DNA of 64,000 bases from NCBI GenBank assembly GCA_013816485.1, contig JACDEI010000013.1, positions 42,151-106,150 on the forward strand. The letters are read 5' to 3'. The translations under genes were made by a program, and so were the position numbers. A model generated the notes under the pieces. That model searched no databases and was not told the DNA's origin. It saw only the letters and a list, made by a program, of their open reading frames with translations. Shown here piece by piece: positions 36,243-45,910 of this stretch. The stretch comes from Planctomycetota bacterium (lineage in GTDB: Bacteria > Planctomycetota > UBA11346). The first letter of the stretch is position 1. Every line of letters begins with the position of its first letter.

Positions 36243-37205
36243 ATGAGGCCGCTCGGTGCGCAATGGCATCGCGCGTGGTTCTATGCGACCAACGTGTTGC
36301 AGCAGGCCTTACCGTCTTGGTCATTCCGTCGGCGCTTGGCATCGCGCTTGGCGTCGGTTCCGGAAGCCTCACTCCAAGCCGTGCATGATCGGGTGGCGTA
36401 TTACCTGCGTCTTGACCAGCCGTTTGCCGTGCCAGCACCAGCCCAGCCCATTCGCGACATCCGCAGTGATGGCTTTACTACCTATTATTTCGATCTGTGC
36501 CGTCTGACGCGGTATTTTCCGCCGGATCGGGCATTGGCCTTCCTATTCGGCGATATCATCGACGTCCCATCGGTACCGACGATCGTAAAGAGTCGACCGA
36601 TCTCGCAGCACAACCACAACGCAGTCCTCTTGAAGCTCAACCAGGTTCGGCACTACTATCTGGTCGACGACGCCCTGTCCTTTACCGACAAACGCGACGT
36701 GGTGGTGTGGCGCGGAAAATGCCACGGCCGCGCCAATCGTGTGGCCTGTGTCGAGCAGTTTCATGCCACGCCGGGTTGCGATATCGGCGACACCACCCCC
36801 AAAGCCATGGGCGAACCGACGTGGAAACCGTTCATGAGCATCGCCGAGCAGTTGCGCTGCAAGTTCATCCTCAGCATCGAGGGCAAGGATGTGGCGACCA
36901 ACACCAAGTGGATCATGGCCTCCAACTCCCTCTGCTTCATGCCGCGTCCGCGTTACGAGACCTGGTTCATGGAAGGTCGCTTGGTTGCGGATCAGCACTA
37001 CGTGTTGCTGCGTGATGATCTTGCCGATCTGTTGGACAAGCGCGCCCACTACCAGGCGCATCCGCAGCAGGCGCTCGACATCATCGTGAACGCCAAGCAG
37101 CACGTGGCGCAGTTCCAGGACCAGTCCCTGGAGGAGGTCATCGGTCTGCTGGTGCTGCGAAAGTACTTCCAGCTCTCCGGCCAGTGGTCAGAGAAATTAC
37201 CGTGA
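36243..37205 (+). CDS. GT90 family glycosyltransferase (CAP10-like)
   Basis: The protein has 320 residues. The family 90 hallmarks are VVVWRGKCHGRANRV (substrate loop), GEPTWKPFMSIAEQLRCKFI, LSIEGKDVATNTKWIMASN and WFMEGRLVADQHYVLLRDD. In bacteria such enzymes transfer xylose or glucose to LPS or capsule. The ATG lies 31 bp downstream of the GT2 gene and no terminator intervenes, which fits one transcription unit. Confidence 0.82.
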   Translation: MRPLGAQWHRAWFYATNVLQQALPSWSFRRRLASRLASVPEASLQAVHDRVAYYLRLDQPFAVPAPAQPIRDIRSDGFTTYYFDLCRLTRYFPPDRALAFLFGDIIDVPSVPTIVKSRPISQHNHNAVLLKLNQVRHYYLVDDALSFTDKRDVVVWRGKCHGRANRVACVEQFHATPGCDIGDTTPKAMGEPTWKPFMSIAEQLRCKFILSIEGKDVATNTKWIMASNSLCFMPRPRYETWFMEGRLVADQHYVLLRDDLADLLDKRAHYQAHPQQALDIIVNAKQHVAQFQDQSLEEVIGLLVLRKYFQLSGQWSEKLP

Positions 37206-37271
37206 GCAACGGCACCATTTTGGCGCGTGGCCGCATTGCCTGACCATCCGCCATTCTATCCTCCCACACCA

Positions 37272-38414
37272 ATGCGTGTCGCGTTGGTCCACATCAAGCA
37301 CGCGGCATCCGGTGGCGTGGAGGCCTATCTCACCAATCTGGCCCGCCACTTGGCGCAGGCCGGTCACGAGGTGGTGATCATCTGCAACCGCCACGGCGAA
37401 GCACCGCACCCAGGCGTGCGCTTCGTCCGGCTGCGGCCGTGGCACTTCGGTGGGGCCACTAAGCTGTGGGCATTTGCCAAGGCGGTGGAGCGTCATGTCG
37501 CTCGCGTGCGCTACGAGGTGGTCTATAGCCTGGGCAAGACCTGGAGCCACGACCTCATCCGGATGGGAGGTGGCTGCCACCAGACCTACCTCGACCTGGT
37601 CGCCGGCACGGAACGTCAGCGTTTCCCACCGTCGCTGTGGTTGTGGCTGAAAGACCGCCTAGCATTGGGGATTGAGGCACGCGGCGTCGCGCCCGCCAAC
37701 TGCCGGCTAGTCATCACCAATTCTGAGATGGTCAAGCGCGACGTGTGCGCCCGTCATAATCTGCCACCCGAGCATGTGCAGGTGATTCACAATGGTGTCG
37801 ATGGCGTGCGCTTCCATCCGCGTCACCGCGCGGAGGCCGGTGCCCGCTTACGGCAGGAATGTGGCTTCACTGCCGAGCACCAAGTACTGCTCTTCCTTGG
37901 AAGCGGCTACACTCGCAAAGGGCTCGACCTGATCCTCCGGGCCTTGCCCGCGCTCCTGAAGCGCCGTCCGACCGTGCGGCTGCTGGTGGTCGGTTATGAT
38001 TCGTCACTTGCCCGTTACCGGGCGCTCGCACAGGAGCTTGGAGTGGCACCGCAGGTGTGTTTCCTCGGCGGTCGTGGCGACGCGCCGGTGTGTTACGGCG
38101 CGGCGGACCTCTACGTGCTGCCGACACGTTACGATCCCTTCGCCAACTCGACCCTGGAGGCGCTCGCCAGCGGCCTGCCGGTGATCACCAGCGACAGCAA
38201 TGGCGGTGCCGAGGTGGTTACTCTCGCCGTGGGCGAAGTCATCGCCTACCAGGATCTCGCGGCACGACTGGGTGAGGTGATGTACGCGTGGAGCGATCCG
38301 CAACGCTTAGCCCAGGCACGGGCTGATGCCCGAGCAGTCGCAGAGCGTCATCCCCTTCAGGAGAAGTTGAAAGCTGCGGTTGCCGAACTCGAACACTTGG
38401 CGGCACGTCGCTGA
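37272..38414 (+). CDS. GT4 family glycosyltransferase, LPS core type
   Basis: The protein has 380 residues. The N-terminal acceptor domain begins MRVALVHIKHAASGGVEAYL. The donor-binding half shows VIHNGVDGVRFHP, LLFLGSGYTRKGLDLILRAL and LPTRYDPFANSTLEALASG, which includes the nucleotide-sugar-binding Glu. The order resembles WaaG-type LPS core glucosyltransferases. The ATG at 37272 is 66 bp after the GT90 gene; an upstream frame extension has no conserved sequence. Confidence 0.87.
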   Translation: MRVALVHIKHAASGGVEAYLTNLARHLAQAGHEVVIICNRHGEAPHPGVRFVRLRPWHFGGATKLWAFAKAVERHVARVRYEVVYSLGKTWSHDLIRMGGGCHQTYLDLVAGTERQRFPPSLWLWLKDRLALGIEARGVAPANCRLVITNSEMVKRDVCARHNLPPEHVQVIHNGVDGVRFHPRHRAEAGARLRQECGFTAEHQVLLFLGSGYTRKGLDLILRALPALLKRRPTVRLLVVGYDSSLARYRALAQELGVAPQVCFLGGRGDAPVCYGAADLYVLPTRYDPFANSTLEALASGLPVITSDSNGGAEVVTLAVGEVIAYQDLAARLGEVMYAWSDPQRLAQARADARAVAERHPLQEKLKAAVAELEHLAARR

Positions 38415-38457
38415 AACGGGCCACGGTCTACGATTTACCTACGGTCCAAGTGATCGA

Positions 38458-39414
38458 TCAACGATCTCGCCATTGTCGGGCGAGGAGATGTTCCTGCAAA
38501 GCTCGCCACCGTTGTCGGACAAAGCGGAACCGACCGCTTGAGTGATCAGGTGCGAGGTCACCGGACAAGGCTTCGATCCAGCGCTTGGCGACAGCGGCGA
38601 CGGAGTGCAATTCTGCCTGGATCTTGCCGGCGGTGATCATTCGTTGATAGAAGTCCGGATCATCGCGCAAACGTGTGATCGCAGCCAGCATCTCTGCTGG
38701 GGTGTCCGCTTCGAGGTAGTCTACACCCGGTCGACCAGTCAGTTGGTAGGCCGGCTCCCGCCCGAGGATCGCCGGAACCCCCGCATGCCAAGCATTGATC
38801 AGCTTGCTCGCCGGCTTGCTGGCGATCATGGCCGGATGTTCGCTGCGTACGGCGAACACCACATCAATATCGCGGTAATCGTACCAACGGTCCCGGCGCA
38901 GTTCGAGGTTTATGCCCATGGCCGCCAAGGACCGTTGCAATCCACCGTCGGTGAACGCCGAGGAAAGGTGTTCGGGTCGGCCTAGGAAGGCTAGATTGCG
39001 AAACCTGGCAGTGGGTAAAGGGACTCTCGGGACGAGTCCAGGCTGAGGCCAGAAGGGGATGAAGGTATGGTTCGGACCGATCTGGCCTGGATTCTGCACC
39101 ACGACCTGATCTGCCGACAAGACCGGAGGCCGATCGGCACGGATCACGACCGTGTAGCAGGATGCCGGTCTGAACCACGGCGATGCTTCATCTCGGTGCG
39201 CCACATTGATCGCATCGGGCATGAACTTGGCGCTCAGCGTGCAATGGAATGGCAGGTCGGACTGCTGGCGGAGTCGCAGGTAGGTCTGCACGATCCAGGT
39301 GTCCAGACCATCCCGCCAAAGTTCGGGAGTTAAATCGGGATCGACCAGCTTTCCAGCGTATATATCCGCGAATGCCCGGGCCTTCCGTCGGGAATAGAAA
39401 TTGACCACCTGCAT
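38458..39414 (-). CDS. GT-B-like glycosyltransferase of unassigned family
   Basis: The protein has 318 residues. The C-terminal half has a GT-B-like donor site (ASKLINAWHAGVPAILGREP, then YLEADTPAEMLAAITRL). The N-terminal half is aromatic-rich and has no clear family signature. It is transcribed opposite to the GT genes at 33.3-38.4 kb and converges with them (43 bp between stops). It also diverges from the pyruvyl transferase gene. The likely role is surface glycan synthesis from context and fold. Confidence 0.65.
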   Translation of the reverse strand: MQVVNFYSRRKARAFADIYAGKLVDPDLTPELWRDGLDTWIVQTYLRLRQQSDLPFHCTLSAKFMPDAINVAHRDEASPWFRPASCYTVVIRADRPPVLSADQVVVQNPGQIGPNHTFIPFWPQPGLVPRVPLPTARFRNLAFLGRPEHLSSAFTDGGLQRSLAAMGINLELRRDRWYDYRDIDVVFAVRSEHPAMIASKPASKLINAWHAGVPAILGREPAYQLTGRPGVDYLEADTPAEMLAAITRLRDDPDFYQRMITAGKIQAELHSVAAVAKRWIEALSGDLAPDHSSGRFRFVRQRWRALQEHLLARQWRDR

Positions 39415-39582
39415 GATGGAGACAATGCATAGGGAGGGCGCGGTAGCATGCCAGCGCCTCTGTCGAGCACCGCATCTGACTCATGTGGATTGGTTCATGT
39501 GGATTGGGGGAAGCGACGAAGACGGCAGGCTGGAGATCATAGGCATAGACGGCCATGCTGTGGGGAATTAGAAGACGCGGAT

Positions 39583-40674
39583 ATGACCGGAGAACCGACC
39601 AATGGATCCGACTCTTCCAATGGGTTCATCAGCGACATGCGCATTCGGATCGATGAAGTCTTGGCGCCACTGCTGCCATCTGGTGGCGAAGTCGCAATGC
39701 TCGATTACCCGCGGTACAGCAACGTGGGAGACAGCTTCATCTGGATGGGCACCCGGACGTATCTGCGTTCCCGTGGTCTGGTGATCCATCCCGAGATCCA
39801 TGCACGCAGTTGTGACAACGCCACCTTGCGGCGCATGGTCGGCGATCGTCCCATCGTGTTGCAGGGAGGCGGCAACTTTGGCGACATCCACCCGCTTCAT
39901 CAGGAGTTCCGCGCTGAAATTCTGAAGACCTTCCCGCGTCAGCGGATCGTCCTGTGTCCGCAGACCTTCCATTACCAGGATCCGCTCCGCATTGAGAAAG
40001 ACAGGAGGATCTATGAAGATCATCCAGACCTGCATCTCGTATGGCGAGACCACACCAGCCTTGGGAGGGCGCGCCGAGCCTTCCCTGGAGCACATCATCT
40101 GGTTGCCCCCGACATGGCGTTCTGGATGGATGTGCCGGTGTCGCCTGTCGAACCGCGTTGTTCGGATGCCCCCGTAAGGATCCTTTATCACGCACATCGG
40201 GACACCACCCCGGACCGGCTGTACGATCTTTCTCAGATCGCATCGCTTGGGACCGCTGTTCACATGGATTGGCGCGAGGTGATCGGTGGACTCGACATCC
40301 ACAAATCGTTCTTCTTGCGCGCCTCAGCCATGCGCAAGTTGCTCGCGGGAGCGGATTCCCGTATCGGCACTTCCTGGCTGCCGGCGGTGATACGACGGGA
40401 TACCGCCATCCACCTAGCACGGTCGCGCAACTGGTTAGCCAAGGCGATCGCATGTTACGGACACTATGACGTGCTATTAACCAATCGTCTTCACGGCCAT
40501 GTGCTGGCTACTCTCCTACGGAAACCGCACGTGATCGTAGACACGTTCTATGGCAAGCTCGATTGGTATCATGAAAGCTGGACACGCAACGACCCGATCA
40601 ACCGGCGTGCCCGTGACTATGAAACAGTGCCTGCTGGTCTCAGCGAGGTCATCGCACAACTCGAAAAGTCCTGA
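39583..40674 (+). CDS. Polysaccharide pyruvyl transferase family protein
   Basis: The protein has 363 residues. Hallmarks are LDYPRYSNVGDSFIWMGT at the N-terminus, VLQGGGNFGD, CPQTFHYQDP and the C-terminal LTNRLHGHVLATLL. Members transfer pyruvate from phosphoenolpyruvate to sugars (e.g. CsaB and exopolysaccharide enzymes), although some members lack this activity. The ATG at 39583 gives the conserved start. A pyruvate ketal would add negative charge to the surface glycan made by the surrounding genes. Confidence 0.86.
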   Translation: MTGEPTNGSDSSNGFISDMRIRIDEVLAPLLPSGGEVAMLDYPRYSNVGDSFIWMGTRTYLRSRGLVIHPEIHARSCDNATLRRMVGDRPIVLQGGGNFGDIHPLHQEFRAEILKTFPRQRIVLCPQTFHYQDPLRIEKDRRIYEDHPDLHLVWRDHTSLGRARRAFPGAHHLVAPDMAFWMDVPVSPVEPRCSDAPVRILYHAHRDTTPDRLYDLSQIASLGTAVHMDWREVIGGLDIHKSFFLRASAMRKLLAGADSRIGTSWLPAVIRRDTAIHLARSRNWLAKAIACYGHYDVLLTNRLHGHVLATLLRKPHVIVDTFYGKLDWYHESWTRNDPINRRARDYETVPAGLSEVIAQLEKS

Positions 40675-40696
40675 ATCATCAAGGCTGGATCAGTCG

Positions 40697-41848
40697 CTAT
40701 CGCAAACCAGCACGAGAACGTTTAAGCAGTTGCTCAACCGCGACTGACAAGGGGTCTCCCGCTGGCAGGAATTGACAGAAGTGCTCCCAGACCAGCACCA
40801 GCGCGTGGTTGGGTAGACGGTCGATTCCATCGATAGCCTGGAGCAGCGGTGGCGAATCCGGCATCTGGCTGCATCGACGGCCAGGAATTTCGCAGTGATA
40901 TGTCAGTCGGGTCCGGACACATTTTTCACATTTGCCACAGTCGCCGGAACCGTCGGGATTCGCATAGCACACATGCAGATTGCGATGCACGAAGTCTTCA
41001 TCCGCCATTGCCGCCAGCTTTTCGCCACGCCAGCGATCAATGCCGAAATGTTGAAATGAGGTGGAATCGCTGCCCCAGCGCCAATCGAGGTCCGGATGAG
41101 TGCCCCAGGGCATGATGAATCCCGGAAAAAACGAGGCTGAGATGAGCCATCGCGATGCCAGCGTGCCCAGGGAGTGGGCTACGGCAGTCAGGGCGCAGCC
41201 GTGATGCTGCGACCAGCTCATGCCATTTAAGAACCGCTCTCGGAGATTGGTGAAGACGGTCACCAGCGTGATCCCCCGCGCGTGCGCAACCTCGCGGTAG
41301 CAGCGGATCCTGGCTTCCCATGCCGCACGATTCGCGAGCGGGATGTCGAAGCCGACGACGAAGAGGATCACCCGGATGTCGGGATTCTGGACCAGGGAAT
41401 AGAAGGAGTCCACCCCGCCGCTAAAGAACAACCCGGTGTCCCCTTCTAATGTCGGAGGGGACGCAGGAGACGGAAGATCGAGCGGTCCATCGGTTTGATA
41501 GGTGACAGGCCGATGTCCCCACCAACTTCCCATCAGCGTTGTCGCGGAGTGGACATTGGCCAAGAAGGCAGGTGCGGGCAGCTTGCCGACCAATCGCAGG
41601 TTCAGGTTGTGGTGCACGCACCACGGTGCCAGCAGGCAGACGGCCGCCTCGGGAGTAGGGTGCAGGTCGGCGTCTGGCGAGGAGAACCAGACTTCTTGCT
41701 CCTCCACCGTCATTGCGATCCCGGGACCGTGCGGCAGATCGGTCACCGTTCGCCATTCAGGCAAGAGGATATGGCGGTTCCGGTTCAGGGCTCGGGCAAG
41801 GCGCTTCCCCCAACGCTTCAATTTGCGATTCAAGGCCATGACCGCCAT
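40697..41848 (-). CDS. PP-loop ATPase-like protein in the glycan cluster
   Basis: The protein has 383 residues. The central motif LFFSGGVDSFYSLV is a PP-loop ATP-pyrophosphatase signature (SGGxDS), as in QueC/ExsB and asparagine-synthetase-like enzymes that adenylate a substrate. Near residue 300 is a cysteine cluster (YANPDGSGDCGKCEKCVRT) that resembles the zinc site of QueC-like enzymes. An N-terminal domain of about 130 residues is unassigned. The pathway is not known; the position among sugar genes suggests amide or nitrogen modification of a glycan, which is inference. Confidence 0.7.
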   Translation of the reverse strand: MAVMALNRKLKRWGKRLARALNRNRHILLPEWRTVTDLPHGPGIAMTVEEQEVWFSSPDADLHPTPEAAVCLLAPWCVHHNLNLRLVGKLPAPAFLANVHSATTLMGSWWGHRPVTYQTDGPLDLPSPASPPTLEGDTGLFFSGGVDSFYSLVQNPDIRVILFVVGFDIPLANRAAWEARIRCYREVAHARGITLVTVFTNLRERFLNGMSWSQHHGCALTAVAHSLGTLASRWLISASFFPGFIMPWGTHPDLDWRWGSDSTSFQHFGIDRWRGEKLAAMADEDFVHRNLHVCYANPDGSGDCGKCEKCVRTRLTYHCEIPGRRCSQMPDSPPLLQAIDGIDRLPNHALVLVWEHFCQFLPAGDPLSVAVEQLLKRSRAGLR

Positions 41849-42004
41849 CCGTTCAACATCGATCTTTTTCTTCCGGATAGGGAGCAGAGGGGGGCATCAT
41901 AGTTCTGTACATGCTTGATGAACTAGGGGAAGCACCCTCGGTGACTTCGGAATCAACAGCGATCGGCAGCTTCAATCGGTCTTCGCCTGCTTCAGGATTG
42001 CTAA

Positions 42005-42646
42005 TCAGGAACACTGGGATTTCTCCAGCACCACCCACACCGTGTGAGCGTAGCGGTTGAGGTAGCGTTCCTGGACCGGATAAAGCAGGTGGCGTGCGAT
42101 TCGGGAGATGGCGGCGCGTGGCTTTTCGTTGGCGAAACATTCGCTGATCTTAAGTGATTGTCGCTTCGCGCGCGCATGCAGGAAATGAACGGCTTCACTC
42201 AGATTGAAGAACCATTTGTGCCGATCGCTCGGTGGATCCGCAGGCAGACCATAAAACGAGAACGTCCCGCATCCTCGCGCTATGGGTTGACGCGCATTGG
42301 CCCAGTTGTTCGGCAGCGAGATGATCAGGTGTCGACGACATACCCGCACCAGTTCATCGAAGGTGTGGTGCAGGTTGTCGATGTGTTCCAAGACGTCAGA
42401 GCAGACCACGTTGTCGAACGCATCGTCAGCGAAAGGCAGGCGTTCGATCTTTTCCAAGTTGATGGTCAGGTCAGGGGTGCCACCGATGTCGATGCCGGTG
42501 TAGGCGATGGTAGGCAGCAAAGTCTTGAGCACCGCCCGGTCACAGCCGACGTCGAGTAGGGACTTGCCCCAGTAGGTGGCGAAACGCTTGGCGATGTAGG
42601 CCGAACGGTCGGCGCGGGTTGGAAAGGAGACGAGTTCACTCAACAT
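42005..42646 (-). CDS. Class I SAM-dependent methyltransferase
   Basis: The protein has 213 residues from the first ATG (42646). A TTG start at 42715 would add 23 residues that look fairly protein-like. The SAM-binding motif I is LLDVGCDRAVLKTLL, followed by the acidic strand YTGIDIGGTPDLTINLE. FDNVVCSDVLEHIDN is the post-motif region. HLIISLPNNWANAR follows. This type is often seen in polysaccharide loci. It is co-directional with the PP-loop gene (156 bp apart) and divergent from the DUF1800 gene. Confidence 0.82.
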   Translation of the reverse strand: MLSELVSFPTRADRSAYIAKRFATYWGKSLLDVGCDRAVLKTLLPTIAYTGIDIGGTPDLTINLEKIERLPFADDAFDNVVCSDVLEHIDNLHHTFDELVRVCRRHLIISLPNNWANARQPIARGCGTFSFYGLPADPPSDRHKWFFNLSEAVHFLHARAKRQSLKISECFANEKPRAAISRIARHLLYPVQERYLNRYAHTVWVVLEKSQCS

Positions 42647-42924
42647 GCACGGCACCGGTTTCCAAAGTGGGAAATCGACAATATACTCGGCAATCCTGGG
42701 GCTCCGATTGCCCAAGGCAATCGCATCGGCGCGCCAAGCCCTCCGGCGGGATGCTCAACCGGTGGCGGAGCAGGTAATTGTGTGTCACATCGAACACCCG
42801 GTTACCGCGGAACCTGGGTCGAGTAGACCGACATGGAGCAGTTGATTTCTACCATATATGGAGTGAGGCCCACCCTGCTCAGGCAACCCTGGGATCAAAT
42901 TTCCGCTGTGTGAAAGGATCCCCC

Positions 42925-44520
42925 ATGTCCACTCTGCGCCTCACCCTTGTCGCCACCTTTGCTGCCACCCTGGCTGCTGTCGTCGCCGGCCCGTTGGCCG
43001 CCCTCGAACGCGATGAGGCCCGCCACCTGCTGCTGCGCACCGGTTACAGTCCAACGCCGGCGGAGATCGAGGTCTTGCTGCCGCTGACGCGTGAGCAGGC
43101 GGTCGATCAGCTCATCGCCAGCACCCGCATGGTCGCACGCACGGACGCACCGGCCTGGGCCCAGGACTCCATCCCGCAATGGAATGCTAAGCGCAATCAG
43201 GAAGAGGCGGAGGTCAAGAAGCTCCCGACGGAAAAGGAGCGGATGGACAAGGGTAACTACTTCCGCGGGCTGCGGGAAGAGAAGGGCCGCGAGTTGAAGG
43301 ATTGGTGGATGACCGAGATGATCACCACCGATTCACCGCTGACCGAGCGCATGACGATGTTGTGGGCCAATCACTTCACCTCGCAGTTACGCACGATCGA
43401 GGATCCGCGCCTGATGTATGAGCAGAACATCACCCTGCGTCGGGGTGCGCTCGACAACTTCGCTTTCCTGATGCGCGACATCAACACCGACCCGGCGATG
43501 TTCTACTACCTCGACTCGAACTCGAATGTCGCAGGCCGGCCGAATGAGAACTACGCGCGTGAAGTAATGGAGTTGTTCACTCTCGGTGAAGGCAAGTACA
43601 CCGAGCAGGACATCAAGGAGGCCGCGCGCGCTTTTACCGGCTACAAGATCGACAACGCCACCGGTCGTGCGGTGCGCCAGCAAGGCATGCACGACGCTGG
43701 CTGGAAATCGATCATGGGCCACAAGGGCACCTTCAACGGTGACGATGTGGTGATCGTGCTGCTCAAGAGCGAAGAGCGCGTGGCGCTCTACATCGCGGAA
43801 AAAGTGTGGAAAGAGTTCGTCAGCGACGAGGTCGATGAGAAGGCCATCTACAAACTCGCCGGCACTTTTTATAAGGCCAAGTACGACATCAAGAAACTGC
43901 TCAAGGCCACGTTCCTGACCGACAAGTTCTGGGACATCAGCGTGCGCGGCACGTTGTTCAAGTCGCCGACCGAACTGCTGGTAGGTGCGGCGCGTTCACT
44001 GCAATTGCCATACGATAATCCACGCGGGTATGTTCAGTTGTCGGCCAAGCTCGGCCAGGATCTGTTCGATCCGCCGAACGTGAAGGGCTGGAAGGGCTCG
44101 ACCGCGTGGATCAGCAGCGAAAGCCTGCTCTCGCGTTGGGAGGTCATCGAAGACTTCACCCGCGGCAAGGTTGCCTCGGGCAAGGCGATGGAAGGCGGCA
44201 TGATGGGCGGCGGTGCGATGGCAGCGAAAACGCCCGAGATGAAAGCGCCGGAGATCAAAGCCGAGGCCAAGCCCGAGGCGAAAGCCAAGCCGGGCACCAA
44301 GAAGGAAAAAGAAGAGCAGGTCGCCTTGCCGAGCGATCCGATCATCTTCCCACTGGTGCCCCAGCCGTGGATCGCTGATGCGCGCGGCAAAGGTGCCGAG
44401 GGCATCGCGCTGGCTACCGCCACGCTGCTGCCGACGGCTCCGCTCGACACCATTCCGACGGGCAACTTCGATCAGGCGCTGCGCGCCATCCTGCACGATC
44501 CCACCTACCACCTGAAGTGA
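42925..44520 (+). CDS. DUF1800 family exported protein
   Basis: The protein has 531 residues. A signal peptide is present (LVATFAATLAAVVAGPLAAL). Typical DUF1800 segments are HLLLRTGYSPTPAEIE, LWANHFTSQL, PNENYAREVMELFTLGEG and YTEQDIKEAARAFTGY. A Lys/Pro/Ala-rich stretch (KAPEIKAEAKPEAKAKPGT) is inserted near residues 440-465. The ATG at 42925 has AAGGA 8 bases upstream. The family is nearly always followed by a DUF1501 gene, as here; the pair is common in Planctomycetota and Verrucomicrobiota and its function is not established. Confidence 0.9.
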   Translation: MSTLRLTLVATFAATLAAVVAGPLAALERDEARHLLLRTGYSPTPAEIEVLLPLTREQAVDQLIASTRMVARTDAPAWAQDSIPQWNAKRNQEEAEVKKLPTEKERMDKGNYFRGLREEKGRELKDWWMTEMITTDSPLTERMTMLWANHFTSQLRTIEDPRLMYEQNITLRRGALDNFAFLMRDINTDPAMFYYLDSNSNVAGRPNENYAREVMELFTLGEGKYTEQDIKEAARAFTGYKIDNATGRAVRQQGMHDAGWKSIMGHKGTFNGDDVVIVLLKSEERVALYIAEKVWKEFVSDEVDEKAIYKLAGTFYKAKYDIKKLLKATFLTDKFWDISVRGTLFKSPTELLVGAARSLQLPYDNPRGYVQLSAKLGQDLFDPPNVKGWKGSTAWISSESLLSRWEVIEDFTRGKVASGKAMEGGMMGGGAMAAKTPEMKAPEIKAEAKPEAKAKPGTKKEKEEQVALPSDPIIFPLVPQPWIADARGKGAEGIALATATLLPTAPLDTIPTGNFDQALRAILHDPTYHLK

Positions 44521-44574
44521 ATGCGCGCGCGCCCTGCGTCATCACCACCCCCGGTTCTCTCCAAAGGAAATGCC

Positions 44575-45816
44575 ATGTACCGTCGTGAACTGCTCAAGAT
44601 TGGCGGTGTCTCGGTTGCCGGCTTGTTCGCCGCACCGCTGTTGCCTTCATCGCTCTTTGCGGCCGACCCCAAGAAGGAGGCGAAGGAGGAAGGTGCCGCC
44701 ACGCTCAACTACGATCGCACGCTGGTGCTGATCGAACTGCGCGGTGGCAACGATGGTCTCAACACCGTCGTGCCGTTCAGCGATCCTGACTACTACAAGC
44801 TGCGCAAGAGCATCGGCATCAAAGAGACCGAGGTGGTCAAACTCGACCAGCGCTTCGGTCTCCATCCGGCGCTGAAACCCCTGGAAACCGCGTGGAAGGA
44901 CGGCGACCTCGCCATCGTCCACGGACTGGGTTATCCCAATCCCAACCGCTCGCACTTCCGTGGCATCGACATTTGGAACGGCGGCACCAAACACGACGAG
45001 CTGTCGCGTGATGGCTGGCTCGGTCGCATCGTTGCGCAGGCGCGCGGTGGCGCGCCGTCGGACTGCCTCGCCGACGGCATCATGCTCGGCTACGCTGACA
45101 GCGTGGCCTATGGCGGTGCCGGTCCGATGTTCGCGAATGGTCTGCGCACCATCACCATGGACGGCCCGGACGACTTCGTGCGCCGCGCCAAGCGCATGCC
45201 CAAGCCGGGTGAAGGCTCGGGTAATCCCGCGCTTTCGCACGTGCTCAAGGTCCAGGCCGACGTCAACCAGACCGCCGACCGCATGGAAACCCTGTGGCGC
45301 AAATCGCCGAACCTGCCTGGGAACTTTGGTGGTGGACTCGGCGGCCATCTCAAGGTCGCTGCGCGACTGATCGCCTCCGGCGCGCTCTGCCCGTTCTACA
45401 AAGTCACCATCGGTGGTTTCGACACCCACGCGGGTCAGACCTACGCGCATCAGAATCTGCTGACCAACCTGGGGCAGGCGATGGCGGCGTTCCGCGAAGC
45501 GCTCAAGAGCGTCCCTGGCGCGTGGGAACGCACCACGGTGATGACCTACAGCGAGTTCGGTCGCACCGCGTCGGAGAACGATTCCGGCGGCACCGATCAC
45601 GGCACTGCTGCGCCGCACTTCCTCATGGGCGGCAAGGTCGTGGGCGGCCACCAGGGCAAGCCGGTGAGCCTGACCCAGCTCGATTACGGCGATCTGGCCT
45701 ACACTACCGACTACCGCTCGCTCTACGCCGGCGTGGCGCAGCAGTGGTTCGGTTACGAAAAGCCGTTCCTGTCCGAGAAGAAGGTCACTCCGCTCCAAGG
45801 CCTGTTCAAAGCCTGA
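44575..45816 (+). CDS. DUF1501 family exported protein
   Basis: The protein has 413 residues and resembles the sulfatase/alkaline-phosphatase-like fold. The N-terminus MYRRELLKIGGVSVAGLF has a twin-arginine signal-like RR motif. Typical segments are LVLIELRGGNDGLNTVVPFS, FGLHPALKPLE, DTHAGQTYAHQNLLTNLG and MTYSEFGRTASENDSGGTDH. The ATG at 44575 has AAAGGAA upstream. It follows DUF1800 by 54 bp; the pair is probably co-transcribed. The substrate is unknown. Confidence 0.9.
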   Translation: MYRRELLKIGGVSVAGLFAAPLLPSSLFAADPKKEAKEEGAATLNYDRTLVLIELRGGNDGLNTVVPFSDPDYYKLRKSIGIKETEVVKLDQRFGLHPALKPLETAWKDGDLAIVHGLGYPNPNRSHFRGIDIWNGGTKHDELSRDGWLGRIVAQARGGAPSDCLADGIMLGYADSVAYGGAGPMFANGLRTITMDGPDDFVRRAKRMPKPGEGSGNPALSHVLKVQADVNQTADRMETLWRKSPNLPGNFGGGLGGHLKVAARLIASGALCPFYKVTIGGFDTHAGQTYAHQNLLTNLGQAMAAFREALKSVPGAWERTTVMTYSEFGRTASENDSGGTDHGTAAPHFLMGGKVVGGHQGKPVSLTQLDYGDLAYTTDYRSLYAGVAQQWFGYEKPFLSEKKVTPLQGLFKA

Positions 45817-45910
45817 GCGCCAGTTTGCCTGCGTTGTTCACCGACCCGACCCGCTTACCCCGTGTCGGGTCTGTGCTTTTCTGGCGACCGTGGGTCTGAC
45901 ACTTGCCGCC

